A model generated the notes under the pieces. That model was not told the origin of the DNA. It made no database searches and saw only the letters and a list, made by a program, of their open reading frames with translations. A program made the position numbers and the translations under genes. This document shows, piece after piece, positions 43,704-55,349 of a stretch of 64,000 nucleotides of DNA. The DNA is from Hybos culiciformis (Eukaryota > Arthropoda > Insecta > Diptera > Hybotidae), in the NCBI GenBank assembly GCA_964007475.1, contig CAXFZM010000551.1, positions 248,001 through 312,000 on the forward strand. The letters run 5' to 3'. Positions within the stretch are counted from its first letter, which is position 1, and every line of letters begins with the position of its first letter.

Positions 43704-46212
43704 TTTTCAATTCTGGAACTAAACCTGATTTTTCTAAAGATTTAATGTTTCGTTGAATAAGACAACGTTTTTCCAAATTTAAAGGAGTCATGCTTATGGC
43801 AGGGGCCATATTTTCAAAAAGAAAATATGGCCCCTGCTACTGAAAAAGTACTTTCGGACGCTGCAGATGAAGTCGGTATTCCCATCAATATTTTCGCCAA
43901 TTGAGCTAACGTTGGATATTTTCTGCCTAAAAGAGAAAAGCGTAAAACTTTAAAAAAAATTTCAGTTCATTGTATGAAAAATTATGGTATTAACTTGTCT
44001 GAGTCCAAAATTCTGAAATTTCTACAAATTTCACTACAGAATTTAAGTATTCCTCTAACTCAATTTCGAAGGGATCATTATAAATTACAGAACTTTCATT
44101 TCGTTGTATTTCCTGATGTATTACAATTTTGGCTTCATGTGATGCATCTCCTTTATCAATTTTACTTTTCCTATGTTTCGGAGATACAGATTTATCATTA
44201 TCACTGTATTCGATTCCAAAGTACGCCATTTGGTCTTTTATAATATCAGCAGCAGTTTTTTCAAATTGATTTAAATAAAATTTAAAAAAAATAAATCTTT
44301 TTGTTCTGGATAAAGCTGAGCTGCACAAACATGAATTTCTTGAATTTGAACTCTTTCGCCTATTTTCCTTGCAATCTTCTAGTGACGCTTATGCTAGAAC
44401 CATATTGCATACTCAAGTTAAGATCATCTATCTTTACTTTCATGGTTTCGATAAAAAGGACTACCATGTACAATGTTGGGTGTAGAGAACCTTGTAAAAT
44501 TTTTGACGCAGAAACGAAAACCTCAAGTATTTCTTTCATTTCCTTTAATACTTTTAACTCGCGTTTTAATTGTAAATAATCTAGAGATAACTTTTTTAAT
44601 AAAATGTTAATATTTTCTGCATTATCTATGAAACTTTTAACCATACAATATGTTGAATTCCATCTTGTAAAAAACTTCAGCTTTTTCAATAATTTCCATA
44701 ATATTAATGGTTCGATTTTTTGTGTGTATTTGTAATAAATCAGAATGTCGATATATCAATTGTTGTATATGGATTTCAGCTTAGGTATAATCTCATTGAG
44801 CTCCGTTTGTATAAGTTCTTGACTGGAAAATATCCGTAAAAATTAGATTATGAAGTCCATGAGCAAAACAAGATATTTTTAAAATTTTAAATCCAGGAGT
44901 ATTTTGTAGCAATCTTAGTGCAGCAATAATATTGGCTCCTTGATCAGTTACCAAAATCAATCGTCTATTACTTGAATCAAATTCGTTAAGAAAATTTATA
45001 ATCTCACTTAAAATATTTGCAGCTGTTCTTGATGGTTCAAATAACGATGTTTTTAAATCGAAGGTTATTATCTTAAAATTTTTCGAATATTGAATTGAAT
45101 AATTTACGTAAGAAAAACGGTTCACATTATCTGTCCAAAAATCCATTATAATAGAAACTGCATTCGGATTGTCGCTTTTAATTTCATTTTAATAGCATTT
45201 ATAGCAGCATTTGCAATGAAATCTAAACCTCCTGTTCTTAAAGTTTTTGAATATGGTATTAAATTACTATTTTTTTCGGAAAATGATTCGAAAAATCTTA
45301 CGAACGCATCGGAATTCATCAAATCAAAAGATAAAGTTAAAGACTCAGCCACAAAAAGCGCAAATTTTTACCTAAATCAAATTTTTCTAAATTTGGTTTA
45401 TTCAAATTTGAAGAAGAACTTGTTGTAGGACTATAAATGTCTTTCAAAGTTCTTTGAGTAAAAATTGTTCGTTTTTCACAAGATCTAATTGATGTTTGTC
45501 TTCAAGATGTTTGCGGTAATTAGTTGTGGATACATTTTTCTTATAACTAAATAAAGCAAAGAAAAAAGGTTAAAGTTTTCTAAATAATGTTTTTTAATTT
45601 GTAGAACGAAAATTAAAGCATAAGACTCAAAAGGAACTAATTAGTAAATAAAATGAAAGTTAATGACAAAAAGAACTACTTATAAGGAAAAATTTGAAGA
45701 CAAACTATATAATATATTAAACAGCACAAACACAATTCCAATCCCAAAAAAATTATTTATTAAATTTCAAGAAATTTTCATAGCCCTGAATTAATAACCT
45801 ACCCAATTTTTTCATCGAAGATCGTTTTCTAAGGTTTGCAAGGTAATCTATTTTTAAATTTCAAAAATAATTTTACAAATCTTAAAAACTTTAAAAGTTA
45901 TAATAACATACCTGAAAAATATTGCATTTTCTAAACAATTATTACAAAAATATCGATTTGCAAATATTGTTTTCAGAATCCCGAAATATTTCCAAACAGG
46001 AGAAATAAACTTAGTTAATGAAACTTGTTTACAATTTATTAATTCTATGAAGCACTTCTGTTAATTTTATCAACATTTTGCAATTTTGAAATAAAGTTTG
46101 CGTAATCGTTGAAATCAGAAGGTTTATCATCTTGATCTGCTTCAGAATATAGATCTGGGTCTGAATATTGATATTCATCAATTGAAGCAATGGAGTTAGA
46201 ATCAGAATCCAT
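43704..46212 (-). pseudogene. BED-hAT transposase with an intron, copy 2
   Basis: Duplicate of 32180-34688: same split BED finger, same VTDQGANI and TRWNSTY motifs, same inverted duplication at 43799-43837 and the same frameshifts. Only silent or single-base differences were noticed, so the gene was already dead when the segment was copied. Confidence 0.75.
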
Positions 46213-46752
46213 TATATCTAAAATAAATATAATATAGTGCATTAACGCATTGAATTCGCACATATAATTTTTTTTTGGGTCAAATCGAATCAGTTGTGTT
46301 CTGATTGTTGAAGATCGTGTGCGTTTAATCGTCTTTTAAATTGTTTTAAAAATTTATTTATTTTTTACAGTTTTTGTTTTTATTAATAAAATAAAAAAAA
46401 ATATAATATTTTTCTTTTTTTTTTTTTTTTAAATTTTAATTGTTTCGTGTTTGACCTTTTTTTTTTTTTTATAAAGAAAAAAAAAATAATAATATAAATG
46501 AAATAAAATAATAATAATATTAATAATAGTGTTAATAAAAATATTAATAAATTAAAATTTTATGTTTACACAAAGAGGTGTCCGCCACACTTTATTCGAA
46601 ATAAAATAAAATCAATAAATAAACTTGACGCGGTTACCAAATCTTCCTGTATCTCCTATCCCTTATCCCCGTACACTATTCTTCACTCGCTTGTCGTTGC
46701 CGTACTGGAGGTCAATAAGGCTCTAAAAACCGCCGGTTCGAAGTTCGTCAGC

Positions 46753-48476
46753 TTGTTATCGGAACCAACTAGTTTTCTTAAAATTTTTACACTTCTTAGA
46801 GTAGGCATGAGCAAACAATTTTCTATAAATTTTTGTAACATCCGAGGTTTGGAAGCGAATTTCCAAGCCGTCCAAATCCATTTGGCTTCTGCTATGATAA
46901 ATGTCCTAGCTTTAAGTGAGATCCAAGTATTGGACAACGGAGACCCCAACCGTTTTTCAGTCCCAGGTTATGATCTTCATTCCTTATACGTTCCCACAGA
47001 GGAGTCGCTGTTTATATAAGGAATGACGTTGCTTGTTACCCTATTAAAGATTTAAAATCTTCAAGTCCTTTATTTAATTTTCTTTGGTTCAAAATAAGAA
47101 CTAACAATCACGTCATCCATTTTTGCTTCCTTTACAGGAGCCCGCAACTGACTGGCACTGATCATGTTGTTGAGTTCGACTTGCTGTCAGACCAAATAAA
47201 TCAGATTCTGGCGAAAAACCCTGAGTCTGAAATTTTGGTCTTCGGTGATTTCAACATACACAACGTATCATGGCTCAGTTATTCTAATCGCAACAGTCCC
47301 GAAGGCAGATATGTAGAGTTTTTTTCAAGTCTCAATAATCTGATTCAAATTGTTTCTGAACCCACCCACATTCCAGATATAAACCATCAGGGCCACCATC
47401 TCTTGGATCTGTTTCTGACATCGAATCCAGATAATTATAATGCTTCAATTAGTTCGCCCCTTGGAAACTCCGATCATTGTCTCGTTAGCACGTCCTTCTC
47501 TCTTGATTGTGGGGCAGGTGTATCTAAAGCTCCTGGAAGACTGGTATGGACCTATTCCCAAGCTGATTGGGATGGACTCGCTGGTTTTCTTGGACGGATG
47601 GATCTGTCTCGCTGCTTCTTGGAGAGGGATGTTGACCTTTGCACGGCTGTCATTACCGAAAGTATTCTGCTAGGGATGAAGCTTTTCATTCCCCATAAAA
47701 AAGTTCAAAACAAAACCAATACTAAAAACCCGTGGTTCAATGACACCTGTGCAAGGGCCATAGCCGACAGAGATAATGCTTTTCGTGAGTATAAACAAAA
47801 CAATTCTTTAAGTTCACTGAAGCACTGGCGAGAGGTCAGGAACAGATGCAGTAGGATTTGTTGTCGGCAGAAGGCTTTGTTTACCCAGAGGAAGCGCCAA
47901 GAAATATTAAACCTTCCTAAAAATAGCAGAAGCTTTTGGAGCTTCGCTAAAAGTGTACAACAGAACTTTTGCTCGCCTACATCTTTTCCTCCCCTTGTAC
48001 ATGGTGACCGGAATATATATGATTCGGTTGGGAAGGCTAATTTGTTTGCGAAACTTTTTAGCCAAAACTCAACACTCACAGCTTCAGCTCAAAATCCACC
48101 TGTCTTGCCTCAAGTAAACTCTTCTTTTGGAATAGTTTACTTTAGGCAACGTGCTGTTTTAAAGGCTCTTAAAAATCTGAATGTGAAAAAGTCAACTGGC
48201 CCTGATGGTATTCCGGCTGTGGTCCTAAAACATACTGCCTCTGTTCTAGCTAAACGTCTGCCCAACCTTTTCTACCTTTCGTACTCACTTGGCATTTACC
48301 CCACCAAGTCGAAAGTTGTGCATGTTCAGCCTATTCCAAAAAAAGGCGATAAATGCGATCCCTCTAATTACAGGCCTATTGCCCTTACTTCTATTCTTTC
48401 CAAAGTAATGGAATCCCTTATTAACATTAAAGTTAAAAAATACCTAGAAGACAACAAATTGCTAAGTGACCAGTAG
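46753..48476 (+). pseudogene. LINE D ORF2: endonuclease and RT N-terminal part, copy 2
   Basis: Identical in frame to 35229-36952: the same break between 47019 and 47181, and the same TAG in the DQ-YGF motif at 48474-48476. Confidence 0.8.
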
Positions 48477-48912
48477 TATGGTTTTCGTGCGAATAGATCG
48501 ACTGGTGATCTGATGACATATTTATCCGACAAGCTCAACATCAGTCTTCACAACTCCGGTGAGGCTTGTGTTGTTGCTTTGGATATAGCTAAGGCTTTTG
48601 ATCGAGGCTTTGATTTCTAAAGTTAAATCAATGGGTCTGGGATCAGCCTTTGTCAATTGGATCAGCAACTTTTTGTCTGCCCGTTCTATTCGTGCTGTTG
48701 TGGATGGGTACCAGTCACATTTTTTTAATATCAACTCCGGTGTACCCCAAGGGTGTGTTCTCTCCCCAACCCTCTTTTTAATTTTCATTAATGATCTGCT
48801 GCGATCTACTCTCAACCCCATCCACAGCTTCGCCGATGACAGTAACTTGGTAGCATGCTACGATTTTATTAATAGGAAATCAGCATCTTCAAATGCTGTT
48901 ACTAACTACTAA
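48477..48912 (+). pseudogene. LINE D RT palm, copy 2
   Basis: Same motif A deletion (AFDR then EALISKV) and motifs B and C (GVPQGCVLSPTLF, SFADDSNLV) as copy 1. Here the frame runs on past motif C (YDFINRKSASSNAVTNY) before a stop at 48912. Confidence 0.78.
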
Positions 48913-49705
48913 ACGCAATTTTTTGCAAAGTAGCATAAATCACGACCTTTCCAAAATTTCACAATGGGGTCTTCTCAACAGAGTTGAGTTCAACGCATCC
49001 AAAACTCAATGCTGCCTAATTTCTAGAAAGCTGTCAACTTTCGATCCCCAATTTACTTTTCAAGGAGAAAGTATTGCCAAATCTGGAAGCCTTGACATTT
49101 TAGGTTCGAAAATAACTAGCGATTTAAGCTGGAAAATTCATATTTTCGAAACGGCAAAAAACACAGCGAAATGTCTTGGTTTTTTAAAAAGATGTAAACA
49201 ATATTTTTTCGCCCCTGATCTCTTAAACATACGACCGAAATTAGAATATAATTCACATATATGGGCTGGTGCTCCCAAAACCCATCTTGAATACCTGGAC
49301 AAAGTTCAGAGAAGGGCTATTAGATTGATAAACAATCACCAAACCACCAGATCATTAACATCACTTAACCACCGTCGTAATGTAGGTTCTTTTTCCATTT
49401 TTTATAAATACCTTGTTGGAATGGATACGTGTTCCCTGGAAGTAAAGGCCCTACTTCCTCAACTTCAAGTATTTGCACGCCAAACACGTACTGCTTCAAC
49501 GTCACTCCCATATTTCGTAAAAATTCCCAGATGTGATAGAACGAGCTTCGGAGATTCGTTTTCAATTCGCACCTCGAGAATGTGGAATGCTCTCCCATCA
49601 AAATTGTTCCCGTCAGCTGACGGACGTTTGACTTACGACTTGCGCCGCTTTAAGAAGAGTGTACATGATTATCTACTAACTGTCCCACTTTTTAATCCCT
49701 TTTAA
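48893..49705 (+). CDS. LINE D ORF2 C-terminal domain
   Basis: A 270-codon open frame that overlaps the end of the palm frame by 20 bases, so one indel separates them. It reads DLSKISQWGLLNRVEFNASK, ILGSKITSDLSWKIHI, RPKLEYNSHIWAGAPKTHL, YLDKVQRRAIRLI and a Jockey-type tail SFSIRTSRMWNALPSKLFP, DLRRFKKSVHDYL. There is no copy-1 counterpart. It is followed within 80 bases by the poly(A). Confidence 0.8.
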   Translation: MLLLTTKRNFLQSSINHDLSKISQWGLLNRVEFNASKTQCCLISRKLSTFDPQFTFQGESIAKSGSLDILGSKITSDLSWKIHIFETAKNTAKCLGFLKRCKQYFFAPDLLNIRPKLEYNSHIWAGAPKTHLEYLDKVQRRAIRLINNHQTTRSLTSLNHRRNVGSFSIFYKYLVGMDTCSLEVKALLPQLQVFARQTRTASTSLPYFVKIPRCDRTSFGDSFSIRTSRMWNALPSKLFPSADGRLTYDLRRFKKSVHDYLLTVPLFNPF

Positions 49706-49806
49706 ATTTCCTATCCCCATTACCAAATCCATACTTCTTTAAGTATAAAAGGTATCCCACCTAGTGATTTGGTAACTTTAATAAAAAAAAAAAAAAAAAA
49801 AAAAAA

Positions 49807-51378
49807 CTGATGTAAATATTTAATGTTTAATATACTGGAAATTGGAGACTATAATTGTACTCATCAAAAATTTTTTTTAATTTCAGTTTTAATTAATATC
49901 AATTATATAGGCATATTTCCCAATAATAACATTTCACAGTGTGTTGAGAAATAAGCATTTAAATCGATTCGAGTTTTATTGATTATTTCTTGTTTTCAGA
50001 ACTAAAATTCAAGACAAATGAGAGTTACTACTATAATTTTTAGAGATTCTTGTGTACTACAAAAACATTGGCTGAGATAAAAAAAAAGGTTTCAAAAAAT
50101 AAAAATATAAAATTTGTTGCTAGTTGTAAAAAATTCCGATATAAAAATCGTGGTTAACTTTCCAAAACACTCTTTAAAAAATTTCGTTGCTAGCGATCAA
50201 ATTGTTGTAAAAAAAAAATTCGTTGCTAGTTGTCGCTGGGTAGGAGGCCAATTGTGTACCAAATTTAAATGAAATCGGACGAACTTTTGAAGTCCTTCCC
50301 CAGGGTCGCTCGGTAGGAGGCCAATCAAATGTTAAATATCCTATAACAACCCCAGACCTGACACAAAGACATGGTTTGAAAACGGTCGGTTCAGAGGTTT
50401 AGGAGCGTATTCGTAACAGATAAACAAACTTTGAGTTTTTTACAGATTACAACACAAAAGAAAATTGCTTACACTACCAGTCACACACGATTTCATACTA
50501 ACAAAGATAAATATTTAATATTTTTAAAATATGATTTTATTAAAAAAATAGATTCACTTACCAAAAAATTCAGATTTATTTGATAAATGTCACTTTAGGT
50601 TTCAGCTTATGAAGGCAGACAGGCAGGCAGGTGATATGTTATTCGTTTCGTTGTTCTTATTTTGAACTCATCTCTGAAAGTCTGAACTGAATCTGGAAAG
50701 AAATAAAAAAATATAAATTTAAAAATAACCTATTTTAAAAAAAATTATATATTTTTAAATTTAAAATTAATTTACTTACCTAAAATTTCAGATCATAAAA
50801 TAGAAATAAGTGAGGTTCACTACTTCACTTCACACTTCGTTTCGTACCGTATTTCGATATAAAAAAGGTTAATAATTGTTTTAATTTTCAAATTTTCAAA
50901 GGTTAATAATTATTTTAATTTTAAAATTTTCAAATCAAAAATTCAAAAAGAAAACTACACCTTAAAAAAAAAAGTCGCATTCGCATAGAAAAAATTTTCT
51001 TTTTCTTTTCGTTTGTATTTTTTATTTTTTTTTGCATAAGTTTTTACTTTTTATAAAGAAAATTAGAAAATGTATTGATTTTTGTTTTATTCCTTAAGTT
51101 TAATTAATTTTTTATTCCTTAAGTTTAATTAATTTATTTAAATATTAATTTTTTCACCGCACACGCTTCGATTAATTCGATTAATTCGCTTTAGATTAAA
51201 CCGCTATCCGCATCCGATTTTTTTTAGGAAGAATAAAAAATTAATCTTCAGTACTTCAGTTCATTGTTAAAGTTTTAACAAAACGTGTTTGAACTTTTTA
51301 GTTCATGTTTATATTTTCAGTTCACTTTTCGATGGTTTGAAGTTATTTGCAGATAGCACAATATTTTCACAGTTTAGG
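49807..51378. other. No gene seen; interspersed-repeat-like block
   Basis: 50240-50445 (GAAATCGGACGAACTTTTG, CGGTAGGAGGCCAAT used twice, AACAGATAAACAAACTTTGA) has the feel of a transposon 3' end. AGGTTAATAATT..TTTTAATTTT is tandemly duplicated near 50866-50930, and TTATTCCTTAAGTTTAATTA at 51088-51135. No coding frame is credible. Confidence 0.35.
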
Positions 51379-53205
51379 GGCCTATTTTGGTTTCCGAAGT
51401 GAAGTGATAATTGATGTATTTTCACTCCGCCGTCTAATTGTTATTATCGTTTTCACCTGTCGGAAAATAAGTGAAACTTAAAAGCTTTCTGAAAAAAAGT
51501 AAATTATGGTTTCTGTTTATTATAAAAATTGTCGGAAAATAATCACACACAAATTCAAGTCAAAAAGAAAAAATTAAAAAATAAAAAAAAATTCATTATT
51601 AAATTCATACAACATTTTCAAATTTTAATACATTTTCATATTGTATTATCATTTTTAATAAATACATATTTTTCAAATCAATCAAAAAGTTCTAATTATG
51701 TCTGATCGAATTTTTTTCAGCTTTTCTCCTCAAGTTCCGGTCATTGGTATAATTATTTATTTTCACAAAAAAAAAAATTTTTTTAAATTATTCGAAATGT
51801 TTATATTCTTAAAATTGTTTTTAGAAAAATTATAATTTATTTTTCTTTGTATTTATTTTTTTTGAAACTTTTTTCCCAAAAAAAAAAAAAGCTTTTATAT
51901 TTCAGCCGACTTATTTTTGAAACTTTTTTTTCACAAAAAAAAAAAAAGTTTTTATATTTGAGCCGACTTAATAATAATTATAGGCCTATTTTGGTTTCCG
52001 ACGTGATACTAAAGTGAAGTGAAACAAAGTTCCGATCGGAAGAAAAAAATCAATTATGGTTTCAGAGTGAACAAAAATAAATCGGCTGAAATATAAAAGC
52101 TTTTTTTTTTTTTGTCAAAAAAAAGTTTTTAATAAAGTTACAAAGAAAACATTATTTTTTTTTGAAAATAAATTATAATTTTTCGAAACAATTTTAAGAA
52201 AAAATATTTAATTTAAATTTTAAGATAAATAAATAAAAATGAAAATTCTCTGTTATCTGGCCTCAATCACGCCTAAAGCGGTGGACCGATTTGCCTTAAA
52301 TTTTGAACTTAAGTTGCATTGGGACCCGAGATGGTTATAGGGTACTAGAAATTTTGATCCGAGGCCCCAAGGGGGGGCTACTTTAGAAGCCGGTTTTGAA
52401 ATTCAGCTATATTCCGGTAAAATGTTATAGCGTTGGACCCGAATCGACTATTTAAAAGACTGGATGTGTTAAGGCATCCATCCGAGGTTTTGGGTTTCCG
52501 GGGAAGTCGCTATGTATCAAATTTTTAAGTTCCGATTTTTTTTAGTGCACAAAATCTGCATTAAAGTGTTTTGATATTAATATAAGTTTGGTACTAACGT
52601 GAGAAGCCGAGTATTTCGGTTAGTATATATATATATAATATGTATTTTTTACAAAAGTTTTATTAATGATAAAGACTTTTATGATTATTCCGATGGAGAT
52701 TCTGACGATAGTGGAATCGAAGAAGAAAATTTAGCTGAAACTAGATTATCCAAATTTAGGATTATTTTGGGCCAACGAAGTATTTTCTTCTAAAATTGAG
52801 ATCATTTTATCCCACTGTGGCTTTGTTGTAAATTTTTTCCTGAAAATATCCAATTATAAATGTTTTTATAAATAATATGTATTTTTTACTTACTTCAATT
52901 TATCTTCCATATTATAAAATTTCAAAATTTCAAAATTGTTATTTTTTAATTTTTTCGTTTTCACTTGATATTTGTGTGTGATTATTTTCCGACAATTTTT
53001 ATACGATAAACGGAAACCATAATTTACTTTTTTTCAGAAAGCTTTTAAGTTTCACTTATTTTCCGAAGCTGAAAACGATAATAACAATTACACGGTTAAA
53101 GTTTTAAAAAGTTTTTTTCACTCTGAAACCATAATTGATTTTTTTTTTCCGATCGGAACTTTTTTTCACTTCACTTTAGTATCACGTCGGAAACCAAAAT
53201 AGGCC
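51379..53205. mobile_element. Nested inverted-repeat element with ~200-bp TIRs
   Basis: Left arm 51379-51565 starts GGCCTATTTTGGTTTCCGA and is mirrored by the right arm ending at 53205. Both share GGAAAATAAGTGAAACTTAA and GTCGGAAAATAATCACACAC. A third copy of the end, TAGGCCTATTTTGGTTTCCG at 51981, points the same way as the left arm and matches the right end better (GACGTGATACTAAAGTGAAG). So one element probably landed in, or was duplicated within, another. AGCTTTTATATTTCAGCCGA (near 51891) is also mirrored near 52082-52101. Confidence 0.7.
52245..52625 (+). repeat. GC-richer repeat block inside the TIR element
   Basis: A block of about 380 bases (GGTGGACCGATTTGCCTTAA, GGGACCCGAGATGG, ending AGCCGAGTATTTCGG then a TA microsatellite) differs in composition from its AT-rich host. 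The small hairpin CCGAGTATTTCGG before a (TA)n tail is like the 3' end of a SINE, LINE or Helitron. Origin undecided. Confidence 0.35.
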
Positions 53206-54398
53206 TATTAGTTTAATTAACAAATGAAAAATGAATAAAAAAATATTGGACGCCGATAAAAAATATTAGATGCGACAACGTTTTGCGACAGCGAACAAAA
53301 AATTCGATTGCGATGGGCTGCGCTCCTCGTATTTTCTTGTCGGCGTTGGCGTCTGCCTTATCTCCTTGTTGCTGCCATTTTCCTCGTTTGTTGACAAAAG
53401 AAAAAAAAATTCTTACTTGACATTTGACAATTGACAGCAAACTTTATAATGCCAGACAGTAATTTTTTTCAATACTGTCAAGGTTACCATTGTTCTATTT
53501 TTATTCATTTTATTTTTTTGAATAAATAAGTGCAATTTTCGAAGTGTGGTTTAAATTTTTGTACTAAAATCCAACCACACTCGCTTAAAAATTTAGTCGT
53601 AGAGGTTCGAAGATCCTTTAAAAATAGTAGATTGAAACACATATTAAGAAAATTCATCGACTGATCCACTGGCCGCTTTTTAGGAAAACAAAAAAAATAG
53701 CCGCGTATTTTTTTATTGGTTCTTTTTTGTTTTTTTTTGTTTGCTCAGAGGGAAAATATAGATTAGCTCAGAGGGAAAATATAGATTTTTAGCATTATAA
53801 ACTAAACTAAACATTTGCAATTTTTTTTTTTTTTATTTGTCTGTATTGAAATATTGTGAGTGTGAGTTATATTATTTTTGTTTATAGTATTACGCAGTTC
53901 AAAATGAAGTAAGTAAACACAATTTACTTAATAGGGAAATGTAAATAAAATTTACTTTAGTGAATAATTGCATGTGTATTGATGCATGTAATAGAACATT
54001 TACCGAGCTAAATTTGCGATTGTAAATACAACTTACCGAACACATGCACATTAAAATACTTATCAAGTAATTTAGTGCATGTTTGTGGCAGTTTTTACTA
54101 GGCGCTGAACCGGCAGGGTTTATGCTTGATTTACTTATGTCAGTTATGATTAATTAATTCTTTCCGTGTAGTGTAAATTTTGTATTTTTATCCCTACGAA
54201 ACTTTTTGTTTACTTTTTAACTACACGGCTGATTATCTTAGTGTGGGTGAATGGTGATGCTTCATTGGAAAATATTTCTTTTTGTTTGTTTTTCAATCCG
54301 TTTCATTCCTGTCAAATTCTTTGCAGTTGATCTTTGTATTATAAAAAAAAACAAAACAAACTAATTCAAATTCAAGTCAGACAAATTGAAATTTCAGT
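53206..54398. other. No gene seen; AT-rich with short duplications
   Basis: A GC-richer patch at 53270-53400 has no usable frame. GCTCAGAGGGAAAATATAGA is duplicated in tandem at 53738-53784. From 53900 to 54180 there are repeated GTAAAT/ATTTAC and GCATGT words of the kind seen around the other tRNA-like element. Confidence 0.35.
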
Positions 54399-54423
54399 CC
54401 GTGGTGGGAATAGAACTCACGAC

Positions 54424-55294
54424 CAGAGCCGTATCTAGAATTTGCGGTGCCTATGGCAAACATTTAAAATGGCGCCTTATATCTCAACTATCTTACAAAA
54501 AATTAACTTCCAAAATTTAATTTTGATCTATTTTATACGGAAAAAAAAAAACATAAATTCTTTATTAACTCAACATAACTATTCAATTTGAAATTAATAC
54601 TTTTGTTGATTTTTAACAAATGCGATAATTTCAACAAATTCAACACTTAGAATTTTTTTTAATTTAATTTTTCTTGCTTTAATGTTTAGAAATACGTTGA
54701 TTATTTCGATTGACAATATTGCTAATCCGCACTTTAGGGATCTTGTTTCATGTTGAAGGCAAGTAATTTTTAATGAGCTTAAGTTTGCTAAAACTTCTCT
54801 CCCCACTAGCCAGCCACAGTTATTGGAAGTGTTAGTAAAATTCGTAAAGAAACATAAAAATTTCGAAATCAAGTGCAACAATTTCCTTAAAAGTTCAAAA
54901 TGATGTAAAGAGTTTAAATTTTTAAACAGCTCCGCACTTTGAAATTTAAAGCATTCGATTTCATTCAGCAACTTACCGGAATTCAATTCTGAATACTCCG
55001 AACAAATATCTTTCACTGATTTATTTAATTCCATCATGGATATTCTAAACATTAACTTTTCTCCCGACAAAAATTCGAATAATTTTCAAATAATTTAACA
55101 AATTAACAAAAATTTATTTTGAAGAAAATTACGTAAGTGAACTTTGAATTTTGAAATTTTGTATAAAGCTGTAATAAATCATGTTTTCTAAATAAAAACT
55201 GTTTAAAATTCAAAAAATGTGAAATGAGTGAGCGCCTTTTTAATCAGGCGCCTATGGCCGGGGCCATGTTCGCCATACCCTAGTTACGGCTCTG
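54424..55294 (-). mobile_element. hAT element, 871 bp, with transposase remnant
   Basis: The ends are CAGAGCCGTATCTAG and, reverse-complemented from the right, CAGAGCCGTAACTAG (14 of 15). The flanking octamers CTCACGAC and CCCAGGAC agree in 6 of 8, a decayed 8-bp duplication. Internal-deletion derivative of a hAT transposon that kept the end of its transposase gene. Confidence 0.8.
54594..55070 (-). pseudogene. hAT (ZMYM1-like) transposase C-terminal remnant
   Basis: The 158-codon frame ends VLANLSSLKITCLQHETRSL, KCGLAILSIEIINVFLNIK and a final FVEIIAFVKNQ. These match the RSFS.LK.IK.YLRS....L..LAILSIE end of ZMYM1/hAT-5-like transposases, though the key RSF and the LRST-like residues are altered. 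The front of the protein is missing. It lies inside the 871-bp element and reads from right to left. Confidence 0.6.
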
Positions 55295-55349
55295 CCCAGG
55301 ACCTTTCATTTCATAGGATAAGGGCAATACACTGACTACGCCATGACGG

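Larger units (their letters stand above)
37337..48860. repeat. Tandem segmental duplication, copy 2 (11.5 kb)
   Basis: Direct repeat of 26532-37336, with the same order of elements. Differences seen are a 14-base deletion near 37613, a 734-bp inserted element at 40364-41097, and a few substitutions (for example AAATCT to AATTCT near 42787, and GAATTC context changes near 43190 and 45312). After 48860 the LINE continues, so copy 2 holds the original right flank. Confidence 0.93.
46565..49806 (+). mobile_element. I/Jockey-superfamily LINE, copy 2, intact 3' end
   Basis: Same leader and ORF2 as 35041-37336 but continuing through the C-terminal domain (to 49705), a short 3' UTR (GTGATTTGGTAACTTTAAT) and a poly(A) of about 25 bases at 49782-49806. 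The tail marks a retrotransposed 3' end. The target duplication could not be identified. Confidence 0.82.
54399..55349 (-). repeat. tRNA-like sequence split by a hAT element
   Basis: The two flanks 55349-55303 and 54423-54399, joined, give 72 bases on the minus strand starting CCGTCATGG and ending CCACGG. There is a near A box (TGGCGTAGTCAG) and a near B box (AGTTCTATTCC). Size and ends resemble the tRNA-like sequences at 21511 and 21788. The hAT element landed in the T-arm region. Confidence 0.45.

Noticed and set aside
52599..52793. 64-codon frame with an acidic stretch
   Set aside because: It starts in a TA microsatellite and has no exon signals; the acidic run is short.
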